Below, piece after piece: positions 22,601 to 29,534 of a stretch of 30,654 bases of DNA. Made by a program: the position numbers and the translations under genes. This DNA comes from a virus. The notes under the pieces were generated by a model. It was not told where the DNA came from. It searched no databases and was given only the letters and a program-made list of their open reading frames with translations. Numbering within the stretch: position 1 is the stretch's first letter; each line of letters begins with the position of its first letter. Where the stretch lies: the IMG/VR virus record IMGVR_UViG_3300021379_001320, positions 1 through 30,654 of that record. One strand, 5' to 3'.

Positions 22601-25600
22601 GTTCGGAATTGATAATATGAGATCCATCGAGATTTTCCACAAAAGTAGAAACTCCAGTGATTCTAATAATATCCTCATCATCAAGAATAAAACTAGGACT
22701 AATATTAACTTCTAAAGTTTGATTGTCTTTCCAAGAAACAATGGCATTCTCATAAATTGTCTCCGTGGAAGAAACAGAAACAATGGATCTACCACTAATC
22801 TTAGAAACTTCTGCAGCAAGACCTGTTCCAAATTCCGTGTCACCAAAGTTTAATGCATCACCAATCGCATATCTTGCGTTTCCAGTAGAGGCAACACTAA
22901 TTGACTGAATAGATCCAGATTCGACAGTATCGACAATAGAGTCTTGAGGGAATACTTTGTATGGTTCGATAACAAAGTCATACGAAGCATTTTCCTCTGC
23001 AATTTTATATGGGAAAGTATTTCTAATCAGATTGGAATTATTAAAATCAAATCTCTGGTCAATGGCAACAGCAGGATTTACATTGACACTAATGCTTTCG
23101 GATCTGTAAGAATCTCCAATAAAGAATGGGAATTGAGGATCTCCATTTGCATCAATTGTAGCATAATATGCATAAATTCCCTCTGGGAATTCATTGGTAA
23201 TTGTAAATCTTCCGTTGGATTCGTCAAGATCACCAGAATCAATAAACCTATAATCATCAACAAAGAATCCTAATGGGAAAGTCGTGGAATTGGGTCTATT
23301 TGTGATATACGAAATATTAGAGGTATATCCAGATCCAACTCTTTTAGTACCACTCTGAATGCTTTCTGGGTCGTTATATCCATAAGCACCATAGATTGGA
23401 TTTCCATCATATGCCCAACCAATAATAGGAGAGTGGAAAGAACCACTATCACTAAATGCATTTCTTAGAGTTACACCATATCCAATGGCAGCATACTCAA
23501 GACCCTGTTCTGAAGTAGGAACTACGACCTCACCACCAGGATCATTAATCTTGGCAAACTTATTGACACCCAAACGTCTCACGAAACCGTTCAGAATTGC
23601 CCCAGAACCCACCGAATTAGCCTTAATGGTGGTTGTGTTCGAATCGTAGTTTAAACCCCTTGAGAGGACGACTACAGAGGTAACTACACCCGCATTGTTG
23701 GTAAGTGCTCTAAGTCTAGCACCAGTACCAGTAGTTCCAGTTCCAACAGGATTGGAAGAAACTTCCAAGTCTGGTGGTGAAGTATATCCAGAACCACCAT
23801 TAAGAACGAACACACTATCAATCTGCCCGTTAAGAATGACTGGTCTTACTTCTGCACCAGTCCCACTATTAACCCTGATCTGAGGTGTTTTTTGGAAATT
23901 TAAAATTTCAGAACCATAATCAGTTCCTGGTTCATAGAGATATGCATCAACAATTGGACCACGAACAATTGGAGTTGCCGTAAATGTCCCTTCTGTAGAT
24001 TGAGTTGTTACTGCCTTAATAGTAACCGTAATCTCTGGATATTTGAAAATATGACTTCCAACACCAACTGTTTCGAGAGAAACAAATTTTTCTCTATTAA
24101 AGTCGGTAAGATTTGTTCCACCTACTCCAGCATTTGCAACTCTAAACTCTCTGTCGGAAATTTTTAAGACTTTGTACTGAACCGTTGTAGAAAGTCCAGA
24201 GATAGGAGTATCAAAGTATTCATACTCTACAAAGTCACCATTAGTAAAGTTATGATTATCAAAGACAATAGTATTATTTGCAGTATTAATACCTGTTGAC
24301 TGAACAATGAGTTTTCTATTAGAATAACTCTGTCCAGGGTTAAGGACATTAATTCTATCAATCTTTAGCTTCTTATTAGTAGTTCTGAACTTCATCAGTC
24401 CAGCGTTGTTCTCAGTTGTAATACCGATTGTATTAATGCCCAACTGAGCATCCAGTTTCGTATTGTGAATCTGAATAGTGCTGCTATTGATAAACTTAGA
24501 GTAGTAGATATTACCTGTTTGAAGTGTTAATCCTTGTACAGCATCATTTGCGGTATTTGTAGAAATACCAAGAGCAGCAGTCCCTAATGCGTTATAAACA
24601 ATAGGATCACCTGTCTGGAAGTTATGTTGTGTTAGGAAAGTAATTGTATTATCACCTACATCAACACCACCACCCTCAGTAAGAGTATTGGCGTTAAAGA
24701 AGACTTCTCTAAACTCAGATGCTAATGTTGCTGATGCAGTTGCTCCTTCACCATTACCACCAGCAATATCAATAGAAACTACTCTATCAATATCAAAATT
24801 GACAGGATCGACTAGAATATCTGCAAACGAACCCTCAACAACTGGTTGCACTAATGCTGTTGTTCCAGAGGCAACTGATGGATTATCAACGATGATTCTA
24901 GGTGGGTTTGATGCATCATAATTAGATCCACCATTAAAAACTTCTACTCTACTTAAAGGACCATAGAATACAGAATCATCAACTTTATAGTTAGTAATTT
25001 CAACACCATTAATTAAGATGCCAACAGATCCTGGTTGAGTTTTTTCTCTAGTACCAGTCTTAATATCTTGAGACAGAGGAAACTTCTTAAGAATTTTTTG
25101 AGGTTCAATAGTTGATTGTCTCTGCTCAGCAAGAATAAAGGAATGAGGACCACTATTAGAAGGTTTAAATCCAATGTAAGATCCAGATGCTAAGAAAGAT
25201 CTTGACAGGGAAAGTTTAATTCTATTATTATTGGGTGGTGCTTGTACCTCAACAAAATAACTTCCAGTGTTTAAACCAACAATTGGATCTGCTCCATCTA
25301 ATGGTTCATAGAATACTTCATCACCAGTGAAGAATGGAACTGCATCCTGGAAAGAGATAGTATCATATGTAAGATTTGTAGGATCATAATTTTGAATAGC
25401 ACCAGTAAGTGTAGATGCTACGGAAATTTGAGATTCCGTTGTTACTGGTCTAATCACATAGGATGGTAAAGAATTACTAGCAACATATGCAAATTCTTCA
25501 TCCTCAATATATGTGTTGAGAACATCGGATGTTAAAACATCATCTCCTACAGATAAAGGAGCTCCAAGACTAGAAGCTCTATTCAATCTTCTTCTAATGT

Positions 25601-27200
25601 CATATCTTCCCGTTGGAACAACCGAAGAATAATCTCCAGCACCAAGAGTTACTGCATTGTTAGTTAAATTAACACTTACAACTTCAAGATTTGATGCAGC
25701 AATAGTTTGACTAGATCTCTCTACAATATCAACAAAGTCACCTAGTTTTAAACTAGATCTATCAATTTGCGAAGATAGGTTAAACGTAGATCCACTAAAG
25801 GTTGTTACAAAGTATCTTGCTGAAGTGTTGTAAATCCAAGAATTAAAAAAGATTTTTCTATAACTATCGTCTTGCTGTTCGTTAGAAATTACTTGACCAA
25901 GATTTCTAATGTTAATTCTAGAATTTTCTACACTCGAAAAAATATCTTCGGTCTGTTCAAATTTACTCAAAACACCCGTAAGAACAAATCTTACTGGTTT
26001 TGCTAAGTTATTGTCTTCAAAAGCATAAACTTCAAGAGCTTGCGTAACTTCTGTTCTTGGGGTGATATTTTGTGTTAATCCACTACAACCAATGAATTGG
26101 GTAATTGTTTTATCGGTATAAGTGATCGTATCATCACCAATGTTAAATGACCCACTTTCTGGAAAACCAATAGTAGAATCTACTGTGATTACAGGTGCAG
26201 ATGCAGAGTGACTGCCAATCGTAAAACTGCTTCCAGGAATTCTAAATTTACCCTCAATTAAACTTTCATCATCAAATCCGATGAAAAGAGAAATTTTATA
26301 ATATGTTTGAACTCCAATATCATCTGTAGTTCCTCTAGTAAAAATCTCTACCTCAGAGATTGGTCCACTAGCCGCTCCGATTCCATTTTCTGGTTGAGCA
26401 TCTTGGAAAAGAGTTGTTCCAGAAATTTTGGTAGGATCACCACTAATAAGTTTTGCAACTACAACTTCTCTACGAACATATTCAGCATATGATGGTTTTA
26501 CAAGAAACTGTTCTAGATCAATTACCTTGGAATCGATTCCATATAGAACTTTCAGAAGAATTTTGATTGATTCTTCCGTTCCTTTGCTTTGATATAAACT
26601 TTTCGATTCTTTAATAAAATTATTTACATCTAAATTCGAGGTAAAACTAGTATCTTCTAATCCAGGTGTATATAATTTTTTGAGTTTTCTGTAGAATTCT
26701 TTTAAAAAGAGCGCACTAAGATTCTGTACTGGAGTATCTGCCGCATGAGTTTCCGCAACAGATTGCGTAAATACCAACTCTTCTGGATTATTTGGAGCAC
26801 GATAAGAAGTAACTCCAGAAAAACCACGCACACATCCAGTGAAAGAATTTGTGGTTAATCCAGTATAGGTAATAATTTCATCACCTAACTTGATTAATCC
26901 GTATTCGGGTGGAAATCCTTTTGTATTTGTGACAAAAATTTCAGTATCTGTGGTTGAAATACCCGCAGTTACCGTTGACATACCAGCAATAACGTCTGGT
27001 GTCAGAGTATCTAATTTTAGATACTGATCAATATTTTCACCTAGGTCAACTGGACCACCAGCAAATTCCTGAGACGTGTAGTAAGAACTTAGAAAATCTA
27101 CAACAAGTGGATTTTCCTCTTTGATGAATTCTGGAAGTTGGCTATCTACAACGTCCTGAATCTTTACTCTAAAGTCAAAAACAGAATTTGTGTTTATCAT
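13635..27200 (-). CDS. Giant gp7-like baseplate wedge protein with modular beta-rich extension
   Basis: 4521 residues, roughly 480 kDa, one uninterrupted frame. Its ATG overlaps the gp6 stop as ATGA and has a TAGGA ribosome site. It occupies the gp7 position between gp6 and gp8. Residues 22-41 (LPEFIKEENPLVVDFLSSYY) and 195-221 (FIKESKSLYQSKGTEESIKI, then LLKVLYG) resemble the C-terminal wedge-core region of T4 gp7 (YSTKGIEASYKFLFKVLY). A DEIITY module interrupts it at about 74-130. The rest is beta-rich: at least six clear TGD-x-V-x-Y modules (about 620, 863, 988, 1833, 2978, 3677), GSGY repeats (about 753, 1137, 2060, 3560, 3600), a YHYH-like domain (about 1237-1362), two FINGxxQ modules, and five propeller-like repeats (about 4105-4360). 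It ends GRISWGRISGITR...NIGLRGTGALRKQ. The core function is baseplate wedge; the role of the extension is inferred as host contact or shell. T4 gp7 has only 1032 residues. Confidence 0.88.
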   Translation of the reverse strand: MINTNSVFDFRVKIQDVVDSQLPEFIKEENPLVVDFLSSYYTSQEFAGGPVDLGENIDQYLKLDTLTPDVIAGMSTVTAGISTTDTEIFVTNTKGFPPEYGLIKLGDEIITYTGLTTNSFTGCVRGFSGVTSYRAPNNPEELVFTQSVAETHAADTPVQNLSALFLKEFYRKLKKLYTPGLEDTSFTSNLDVNNFIKESKSLYQSKGTEESIKILLKVLYGIDSKVIDLEQFLVKPSYAEYVRREVVVAKLISGDPTKISGTTLFQDAQPENGIGAASGPISEVEIFTRGTTDDIGVQTYYKISLFIGFDDESLIEGKFRIPGSSFTIGSHSASAPVITVDSTIGFPESGSFNIGDDTITYTDKTITQFIGCSGLTQNITPRTEVTQALEVYAFEDNNLAKPVRFVLTGVLSKFEQTEDIFSSVENSRINIRNLGQVISNEQQDDSYRKIFFNSWIYNTSARYFVTTFSGSTFNLSSQIDRSSLKLGDFVDIVERSSQTIAASNLEVVSVNLTNNAVTLGAGDYSSVVPTGRYDIRRRLNRASSLGAPLSVGDDVLTSDVLNTYIEDEEFAYVASNSLPSYVIRPVTTESQISVASTLTGAIQNYDPTNLTYDTISFQDAVPFFTGDEVFYEPLDGADPIVGLNTGSYFVEVQAPPNNNRIKLSLSRSFLASGSYIGFKPSNSGPHSFILAEQRQSTIEPQKILKKFPLSQDIKTGTREKTQPGSVGILINGVEITNYKVDDSVFYGPLSRVEVFNGGSNYDASNPPRIIVDNPSVASGTTALVQPVVEGSFADILVDPVNFDIDRVVSIDIAGGNGEGATASATLASEFREVFFNANTLTEGGGVDVGDNTITFLTQHNFQTGDPIVYNALGTAALGISTNTANDAVQGLTLQTGNIYYSKFINSSTIQIHNTKLDAQLGINTIGITTENNAGLMKFRTTNKKLKIDRINVLNPGQSYSNRKLIVQSTGINTANNTIVFDNHNFTNGDFVEYEYFDTPISGLSTTVQYKVLKISDREFRVANAGVGGTNLTDFNREKFVSLETVGVGSHIFKYPEITVTIKAVTTQSTEGTFTATPIVRGPIVDAYLYEPGTDYGSEILNFQKTPQIRVNSGTGAEVRPVILNGQIDSVFVLNGGSGYTSPPDLEVSSNPVGTGTTGTGARLRALTNNAGVVTSVVVLSRGLNYDSNTTTIKANSVGSGAILNGFVRRLGVNKFAKINDPGGEVVVPTSEQGLEYAAIGYGVTLRNAFSDSGSFHSPIIGWAYDGNPIYGAYGYNDPESIQSGTKRVGSGYTSNISYITNRPNSTTFPLGFFVDDYRFIDSGDLDESNGRFTITNEFPEGIYAYYATIDANGDPQFPFFIGDSYRSESISVNVNPAVAIDQRFDFNNSNLIRNTFPYKIAEENASYDFVIEPYKVFPQDSIVDTVESGSIQSISVASTGNARYAIGDALNFGDTEFGTGLAAEVSKISGRSIVSVSSTETIYENAIVSWKDNQTLEVNISPSFILDDEDIIRITGVSTFVENLDGSHIINSELPTGKLVVGMGTTGVSGMTTDIQVTVMPVSIGSSLRISNETFGVLNQFNADGVIRVQRFPSETAGGGVAHTATESVSYSPQRFTIAVETPYFESREQDEIFFNPFEQVGIGITVGFSTVRSYQFNGITTERSILTQNIFLEDHPFVTNQLISYSVGLGTTSIGVSTSSTGNIFTLPSSVYAIKTSKDTIGIATVLNGDKVFFRDVQYMNLYDYKFESNYDQVTADVKKITATVSTGETHGLSNNDVIQLSVNPGFSTGVGAGSSVSLKVVEQKILVNPVAISSAGVNTSTNIVNKTDHQYFTGDKVYYESNSEVIGGLSTGSYYVFVIDKDNFRFTETKKDAVSSPPIFVNLTSVGGTDQTLSLVNPPLNVFRNNDLVFNLEDPTLSGYNLKIYYDDEFDNPLVSTGQTTNFLVSSSGTNGNVGAALTLSFSSGLPDILYYNLDNGGFISTSDTDVTGYNEIRYENSKYNGTFNVTGITSTTFDINLSEEVEKSSYTDDECDSITYTTTSTTATGAIDSVKIIFEGIGYKTVPNISSITSDYGSDALLRLNSDNIGKLETVRLLTPGFSYPSDKTLTPTASVPDELTVSDFETLSSITVISSGKNYLTAPGVVLYDPSSDSEVSDFQGSTELSGNAVSATTLVGGVETAGIRIDRNPVGLKNDVVYRAVAVNNDNGISIVSVASSTDNQVTLSLSTPILGFTTAPFKVGDEFFVEGIGLASTIGEGHNSSDHGYQFFTVTGYDSSVNPNKLTYDLSSLVPAGTNTGIAVTTPGLFANVVKKEDVPEFVVNKQTSLFVEGEFLYLNDIILVGTTDLVVSSFNALTGKLNVTGTTPIKNGDTLTGSVSGAKCTITDISSKVGSFKIDSTSVFNTGWNDDIGKLSEDFQVTGDNDYFQRMSYSIQSEKPFDDIISFVNDNVHPSGYKNFADTQISPKGNVGLSFTTAQEEPFLVLDVFDGAKRVDTINDFDFVLDVDATTNTSKSIEFINVEVVDFILNKSNRVIGIDDISSQFLNEDSNELLSFIDTALFTDGRKTNKFLVQLVDVTNDSEMSLKEIVMIGNNQDTFLLEKVGLGETIGELDGFFNEDTNQYSLRFSPNESFNTDYEVKLLQTFFDDDSAGIGSQSIGFIDLISKTLDINAGVGTTVLGFSTSTTDTFYTSVEVFDELENAAEYFELVLSHNGTDSYLTEIAAFNTRVGLNGLSGPFIGSFTSSIDSGVVSLVYNNNGSNGVRLRTQTIGIGTTAAGIGTYRYALTGTDTGTERTGRIESKFTEVTGGTPTAIVGINSITDGSFKSTVRVSIGETQALHQVYVLNDQKTRENLYVLSYPYFTANDVNGIGTFSAEYTASGVDLKFHPDYSGDIQVQSFSEIIYRDLDNNGDIQGIGDLSYGDVNNNVSQSVYYGINQREILQFDAKHNGVDIFAKTFDPATAGLLSTTTGIFTVEHFFQTGEELQYRPGSNLIGVGATGLVYNTGVGTARLPESVYAIRINSSQFKVAITTTAAAAGTGVSFSDFGSGNKHVLAMAKRNEKAIITIDGIVQSPISKTPLSEQTMQAIGAGTTIIQLSGISSIRPADLIKVNDEYMRVNIVGLGSTNTDGVGSIGTLPIVEVDRGFVGSISTSHSQFDSVSVYRGAYDITDSKINFTQAPMGAGRQDLDARGLTIPRSNFSGRVYFRKDYESNLIFDDISDQFDGVTSDFTLTSGGSNVTGIGTTGGNGLLFINGVFQPPSTPNNTDNNFEITEVAGISSVIFTGITSVGGTQIINQSDINLNQLPRGGVPISFASTNGLGYAPLRPSTPEVSVVLGQINSITGVPTTGTFLAISDAAYDNTTGILTVTSSVDHELNTGDKIELKNLNFTCPSGAPFANNYNFPSAQGVNFEISSFVYDNRTGLATVGLTSAHNFRVGRLVHLSNIGFACSTPHGGITTSIFPDGSSGRKAVDINKYPILGIAGTNKFLVNVGVSTIEHTYVGSGSSAGNAFEVKGVGPYYATRILSDTKFETQVGVVTFAHTYNSGGTFAKWTNADFGSGYSTISAPDITVFEDGHTGTVAEISATVGAGGTLAFSITNAGSGYTNPTISIEEPRYDNLVVEGVSRLSVGTTTVTGIGMSVTVGVLGINTSFNSKPIVNFLYDDTTGLSTVSAVGHGFTTGDIVQLNNLQFSPNAPVGSGGTIFPYTDVSYDYTVLQFIDENSFTVNIGAAATAGTYLYTAGTGGVVQTGVGATLFEVQKFDITKVGYSFRRGDVVRVLGMTTDPNAGQNFNEFQITIDDTFEDEFSAWQFGEMDYIDDISIFQDGSRTRFPLSYNDQLISFETDKNDPDSAAIDLEYLLIVFINGILQEPGEAYEFYGGTSITFAEPPAPEDKISIYFYRGSAADSFLNNITETIKVGDDIFMKRTPLIEKNDATLTFDNLSQESSRIIVGIKSSSEIETSLYRGDGVSTTEPKPIGWTKQKVDRFLGGELISKGRDSIEAQIYPTAKVLKDITTSDTEIFVEDTSLFLGVDPTGDPDTNFGGLVISGFSTAGIGSTTTVPTELVSGIIDTEVRGYAGVITGIQTSFARLEEFYPYDVSKTIYRKGLSLIDGSKNDLRAIFFKPDGTRLYVADQNTLTITEWTLSTAFEIETATVNNSNQLGISTQVTQIYDLYFRDDGTKLYTLGRGAQAPFVTQLNQIDLSVAWDLTSDTLAGVSTQTTVANQTQSHRGLQVVDTGAAIITISPSSPALYKYDMSSAFDITSVSFGSSQALTDDAAPSDFVMSTDGTQMIVLGGDSEKIIEYTLSTPYDVTTVGVATTSPLSVGAGATISMTTKPNGERAYILNNAGVGSQYHFSIPPAGLGLTFELDLQDVPTLAERQQLLQGYRVLVYDTGVGTGLTTLVGSATSVGIGTTNVIGVSTDKLDNIYEAYYTQFSGTVGIMTCQVDPDTNIVGIATTGTYFEPAGRISWGRISGITRNDNPISVSVDGNAFEVGLTTYPTFQRRNIGLRGTGALRKQ

Positions 27201-29104
27201 TTCCTACTTAATTGTCCGTTGGTGTAACTAGATGCAACAGGGAATCCAACTCCCGAAATTTGTTCACCAGAAGTAATGGTGTCTCTTGCCATATTTATGG
27301 TGCTATTATCGATATTCAATTGCAAATACAAGTCTTTGAGACCAATGACATCATTTGATTCTGGAACTGCTTGAATTTCAATAATTCCATCTGGTTTGAC
27401 GGTAGATGTAATATTAACAGTGTTGATTAGAATCTCACCCTTCACATAATCGACTGATCCTGCAGCAGGAACGATAACAACGGGACCATCGTCAGATTCT
27501 TTTACAATTGCGATTGCACCAGACTGCAAATCAGCATTTGGTACATCTGTAAAGTAAAGAAGATCACCCGATCCTTGTACAGTAAATCCTGTGCTCTTAA
27601 TATTGAATCCAGAAGCAACTACATGGAATTTGTTTCCATAACAAATTTCATATTGAGTAAATTGATTTAAAAGTGCTTTCAAATCTCTTCTAATAATCAC
27701 TTTCGTAATATTAGAAGTAATAGCACTGTTTGTATCGTCAATAACTTTAACTAATTTGCTATATTTGAATCTACCACCAAAAGTATTCAAATCAATCGAG
27801 TCTGCATAACTATTCAGACTGGAAATAACATCAGTTCTCAGTTGATTTGCATCTGGAACTTGACTTGCATTGTAAAATACACTCGAATTCAATTCGATAT
27901 ACAAAAGTTTCAGATCTTCAATTCTTTGATTTACACCAGCAACAGAATAAGTCTTTAACCTGCTTAAAATTTGAGTTTTTGTAAAATCAGACAAGAAAGT
28001 ACCATTTTTTGGTTTGATACTCAATACAACCGTTCCAAATTCGGGAGGATCTAACTCTTCACCACCGACTACGGAAACGGATTCCGTATCTGGGTAAATT
28101 CTTTGAATTATTGCCTCATAATCCTTTGCAGTGACGGCTCTATACTGAGAAGAGTACAATCTTGGAGCATAATATTTGATTGATTCAATAGGTTCAATAT
28201 TGGAACCATTTACTGCGGACTGATTAGTCGTTACAGTTACGGTATTGGTTGGTAAGAAGATATTATCAGTGCTATTTTTTACAGATCCAGTAAATGAGAA
28301 GTTAGTAGCTCCATTTCCTGCGGACCCATCAGAAATAATGTAAGAAACTTCAATGATGGAATCATTTTCCAATTTTTTACCAAAAATACCATCACCAAAT
28401 AGCAATTCATATCTTTCATCCGAAATTTCTTGAATGAGATAGATTTCGGAAATAGATGTTACATCAATAATGTTCTCTACTTGATTATATTCTCTACCTA
28501 CAGTCTCTTGAGGTCCTTTGACGGTTACTCTGATCGAACTCGTATCGATTCCTGGGTTATCAAGAATAAATCTCTGATCAACCGATGCATTGACCTGGAA
28601 GGTCTTTCTAAGTAGTGTTCCTTGGTAGATATCAATATTTTGAAAGGATGCCCTTCTAGGTCCATTTCCGTTAATATCGGGACCTGTCAATAATGAAGCC
28701 GCAGTAATGTCTTCTGGAATTGAAAAAACGACAGATGAATTATCTACAGCACCTACAGTGACCAAACCTTTGTTAAGAGTTACCGTAGGACTAGTTCCTG
28801 TGAATTCAATATTAAAACTTACCTGAGCTTGTGCGGATTTCCTTGACCTTGGAACATATCCAATGTTTCTAGCAAGAGAAACGACATTTTCTCTTAAAGT
28901 GGCAGAGTCAATAAACGATTCATTCACCACCATGTTGGTGTTGAACGCCGTAATGTACGTGTTATATGCTAAAGTGTCAATTAGGACTGAAAAGTTTGAC
29001 CCTTCAAAGTCAAAATCTGTAAAATTCGAGTTTGCTCTCAAATAAGACTTAATAGAAGTCTTAATTTGATCAAAATCTAAATTTGTATACTTTGTTAATG
29101 GCAT
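27197..29104 (-). CDS. 6: Baseplate wedge protein gp6
   Basis: 635 residues, close to T4 gp6 (660). The N-terminal pattern (DFDQIKTSIKSYLRANSNFT, then GSNFSVLIDTLAYNTYITAF and SARNIGYVPRS-type VVSLARNIGYVPRSRKSAQA) is the baseplate J/gp6 family hallmark: a helical region that dimerises and helps form the (gp6)2-gp7 trifurcation core and the inner ring linking six wedges. The middle part has EVSYIISDGSAGNGATNF and YYAPRLYSSQYRAVTAKDYE, also typical of gp6/J proteins, followed by the AIIQRIYPDTESVSVVGGEE region. It directly abuts gp25 (TAAATG, no gap), and its stop overlaps the giant gp7-like gene, so gp25, gp6 and the gp7-like protein are probably made in coupled fashion. No odd features. Confidence 0.95.
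   Translation of the reverse strand: MPLTKYTNLDFDQIKTSIKSYLRANSNFTDFDFEGSNFSVLIDTLAYNTYITAFNTNMVVNESFIDSATLRENVVSLARNIGYVPRSRKSAQAQVSFNIEFTGTSPTVTLNKGLVTVGAVDNSSVVFSIPEDITAASLLTGPDINGNGPRRASFQNIDIYQGTLLRKTFQVNASVDQRFILDNPGIDTSSIRVTVKGPQETVGREYNQVENIIDVTSISEIYLIQEISDERYELLFGDGIFGKKLENDSIIEVSYIISDGSAGNGATNFSFTGSVKNSTDNIFLPTNTVTVTTNQSAVNGSNIEPIESIKYYAPRLYSSQYRAVTAKDYEAIIQRIYPDTESVSVVGGEELDPPEFGTVVLSIKPKNGTFLSDFTKTQILSRLKTYSVAGVNQRIEDLKLLYIELNSSVFYNASQVPDANQLRTDVISSLNSYADSIDLNTFGGRFKYSKLVKVIDDTNSAITSNITKVIIRRDLKALLNQFTQYEICYGNKFHVVASGFNIKSTGFTVQGSGDLLYFTDVPNADLQSGAIAIVKESDDGPVVIVPAAGSVDYVKGEILINTVNITSTVKPDGIIEIQAVPESNDVIGLKDLYLQLNIDNSTINMARDTITSGEQISGVGFPVASSYTNGQLSRK
27292..27299 (-). promoter_or_regulatory. 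Weak candidate late promoter, CATAAATA, inside gp6 3' end
   Basis: CATAAATA on the minus strand fits NATAAATA and lies about 92 bases upstream of the giant gene's ATG at 27200, inside the gp6 C-terminal coding region (TINMARD). The distance resembles that of the similar intragenic box upstream of the DUF4815 gene. A chance match is plausible. Confidence 0.25.
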
Positions 29105-29506
29105 TTATCTTGTAACCTCAAGTAAGAATGCGACATTTTGTGGTGGTAAATCTTGTCCTACAATATCAAATATTACATTCACCTCAAAACTGTTATCATC
29201 TGGTCTTGGAAACACCTCAACATTCAAATTTGCGGCTCTTGGCTCATAATTTGTGACGGTTTCTTCAATTTGTTCGGCAATAATCGCAGCAGTACCGTAA
29301 TCACAGAAGCCGAACAACGTACTTCTGACATCTGAACCCAAATCTGGGTTAAAAAACCGTTCAGTCGGAATAGTTTCGACCAAATTTCGCACGGAGCGTG
29401 CGATTGTACGCTCATTAGTGAGCACTGGAAGATCTCCAGTGATCGGATGAGGTACAAAAGACAGTGAGATGTCTTTAAATGCCCTAGATGTGCGTTTTGA
29501 AGCCAT
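29105..29506 (-). CDS. 25: Baseplate wedge protein gp25 (GPW/gp25 family)
   Basis: 133 residues, the usual size (T4 gp25 is 132). It shows the family's features: an N-terminal strand region (KDISLSFVPHPITGDLPVLT), ERTIARSVRNLVETIPTERF followed by FNPDLGSDVRSTLFG, and the EPR motif (E88-P89-R90 in TNYEPRAANLNVEV). gp25 nucleates the sheath at the baseplate and is the most conserved part of contractile tails, bound to the gp6/gp7 core bundle. The start ATG 29506 has no strong ribosome site, but the alternative ATG at 29516 is out of frame. A late-promoter octamer lies 30 bases upstream. gp6 follows immediately. Confidence 0.96.
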   Translation of the reverse strand: MASKRTSRAFKDISLSFVPHPITGDLPVLTNERTIARSVRNLVETIPTERFFNPDLGSDVRSTLFGFCDYGTAAIIAEQIEETVTNYEPRAANLNVEVFPRPDDNSFEVNVIFDIVGQDLPPQNVAFLLEVTR

Positions 29507-29534
29507 GAAAAGGCATGATTTTCAGATTATGAAC

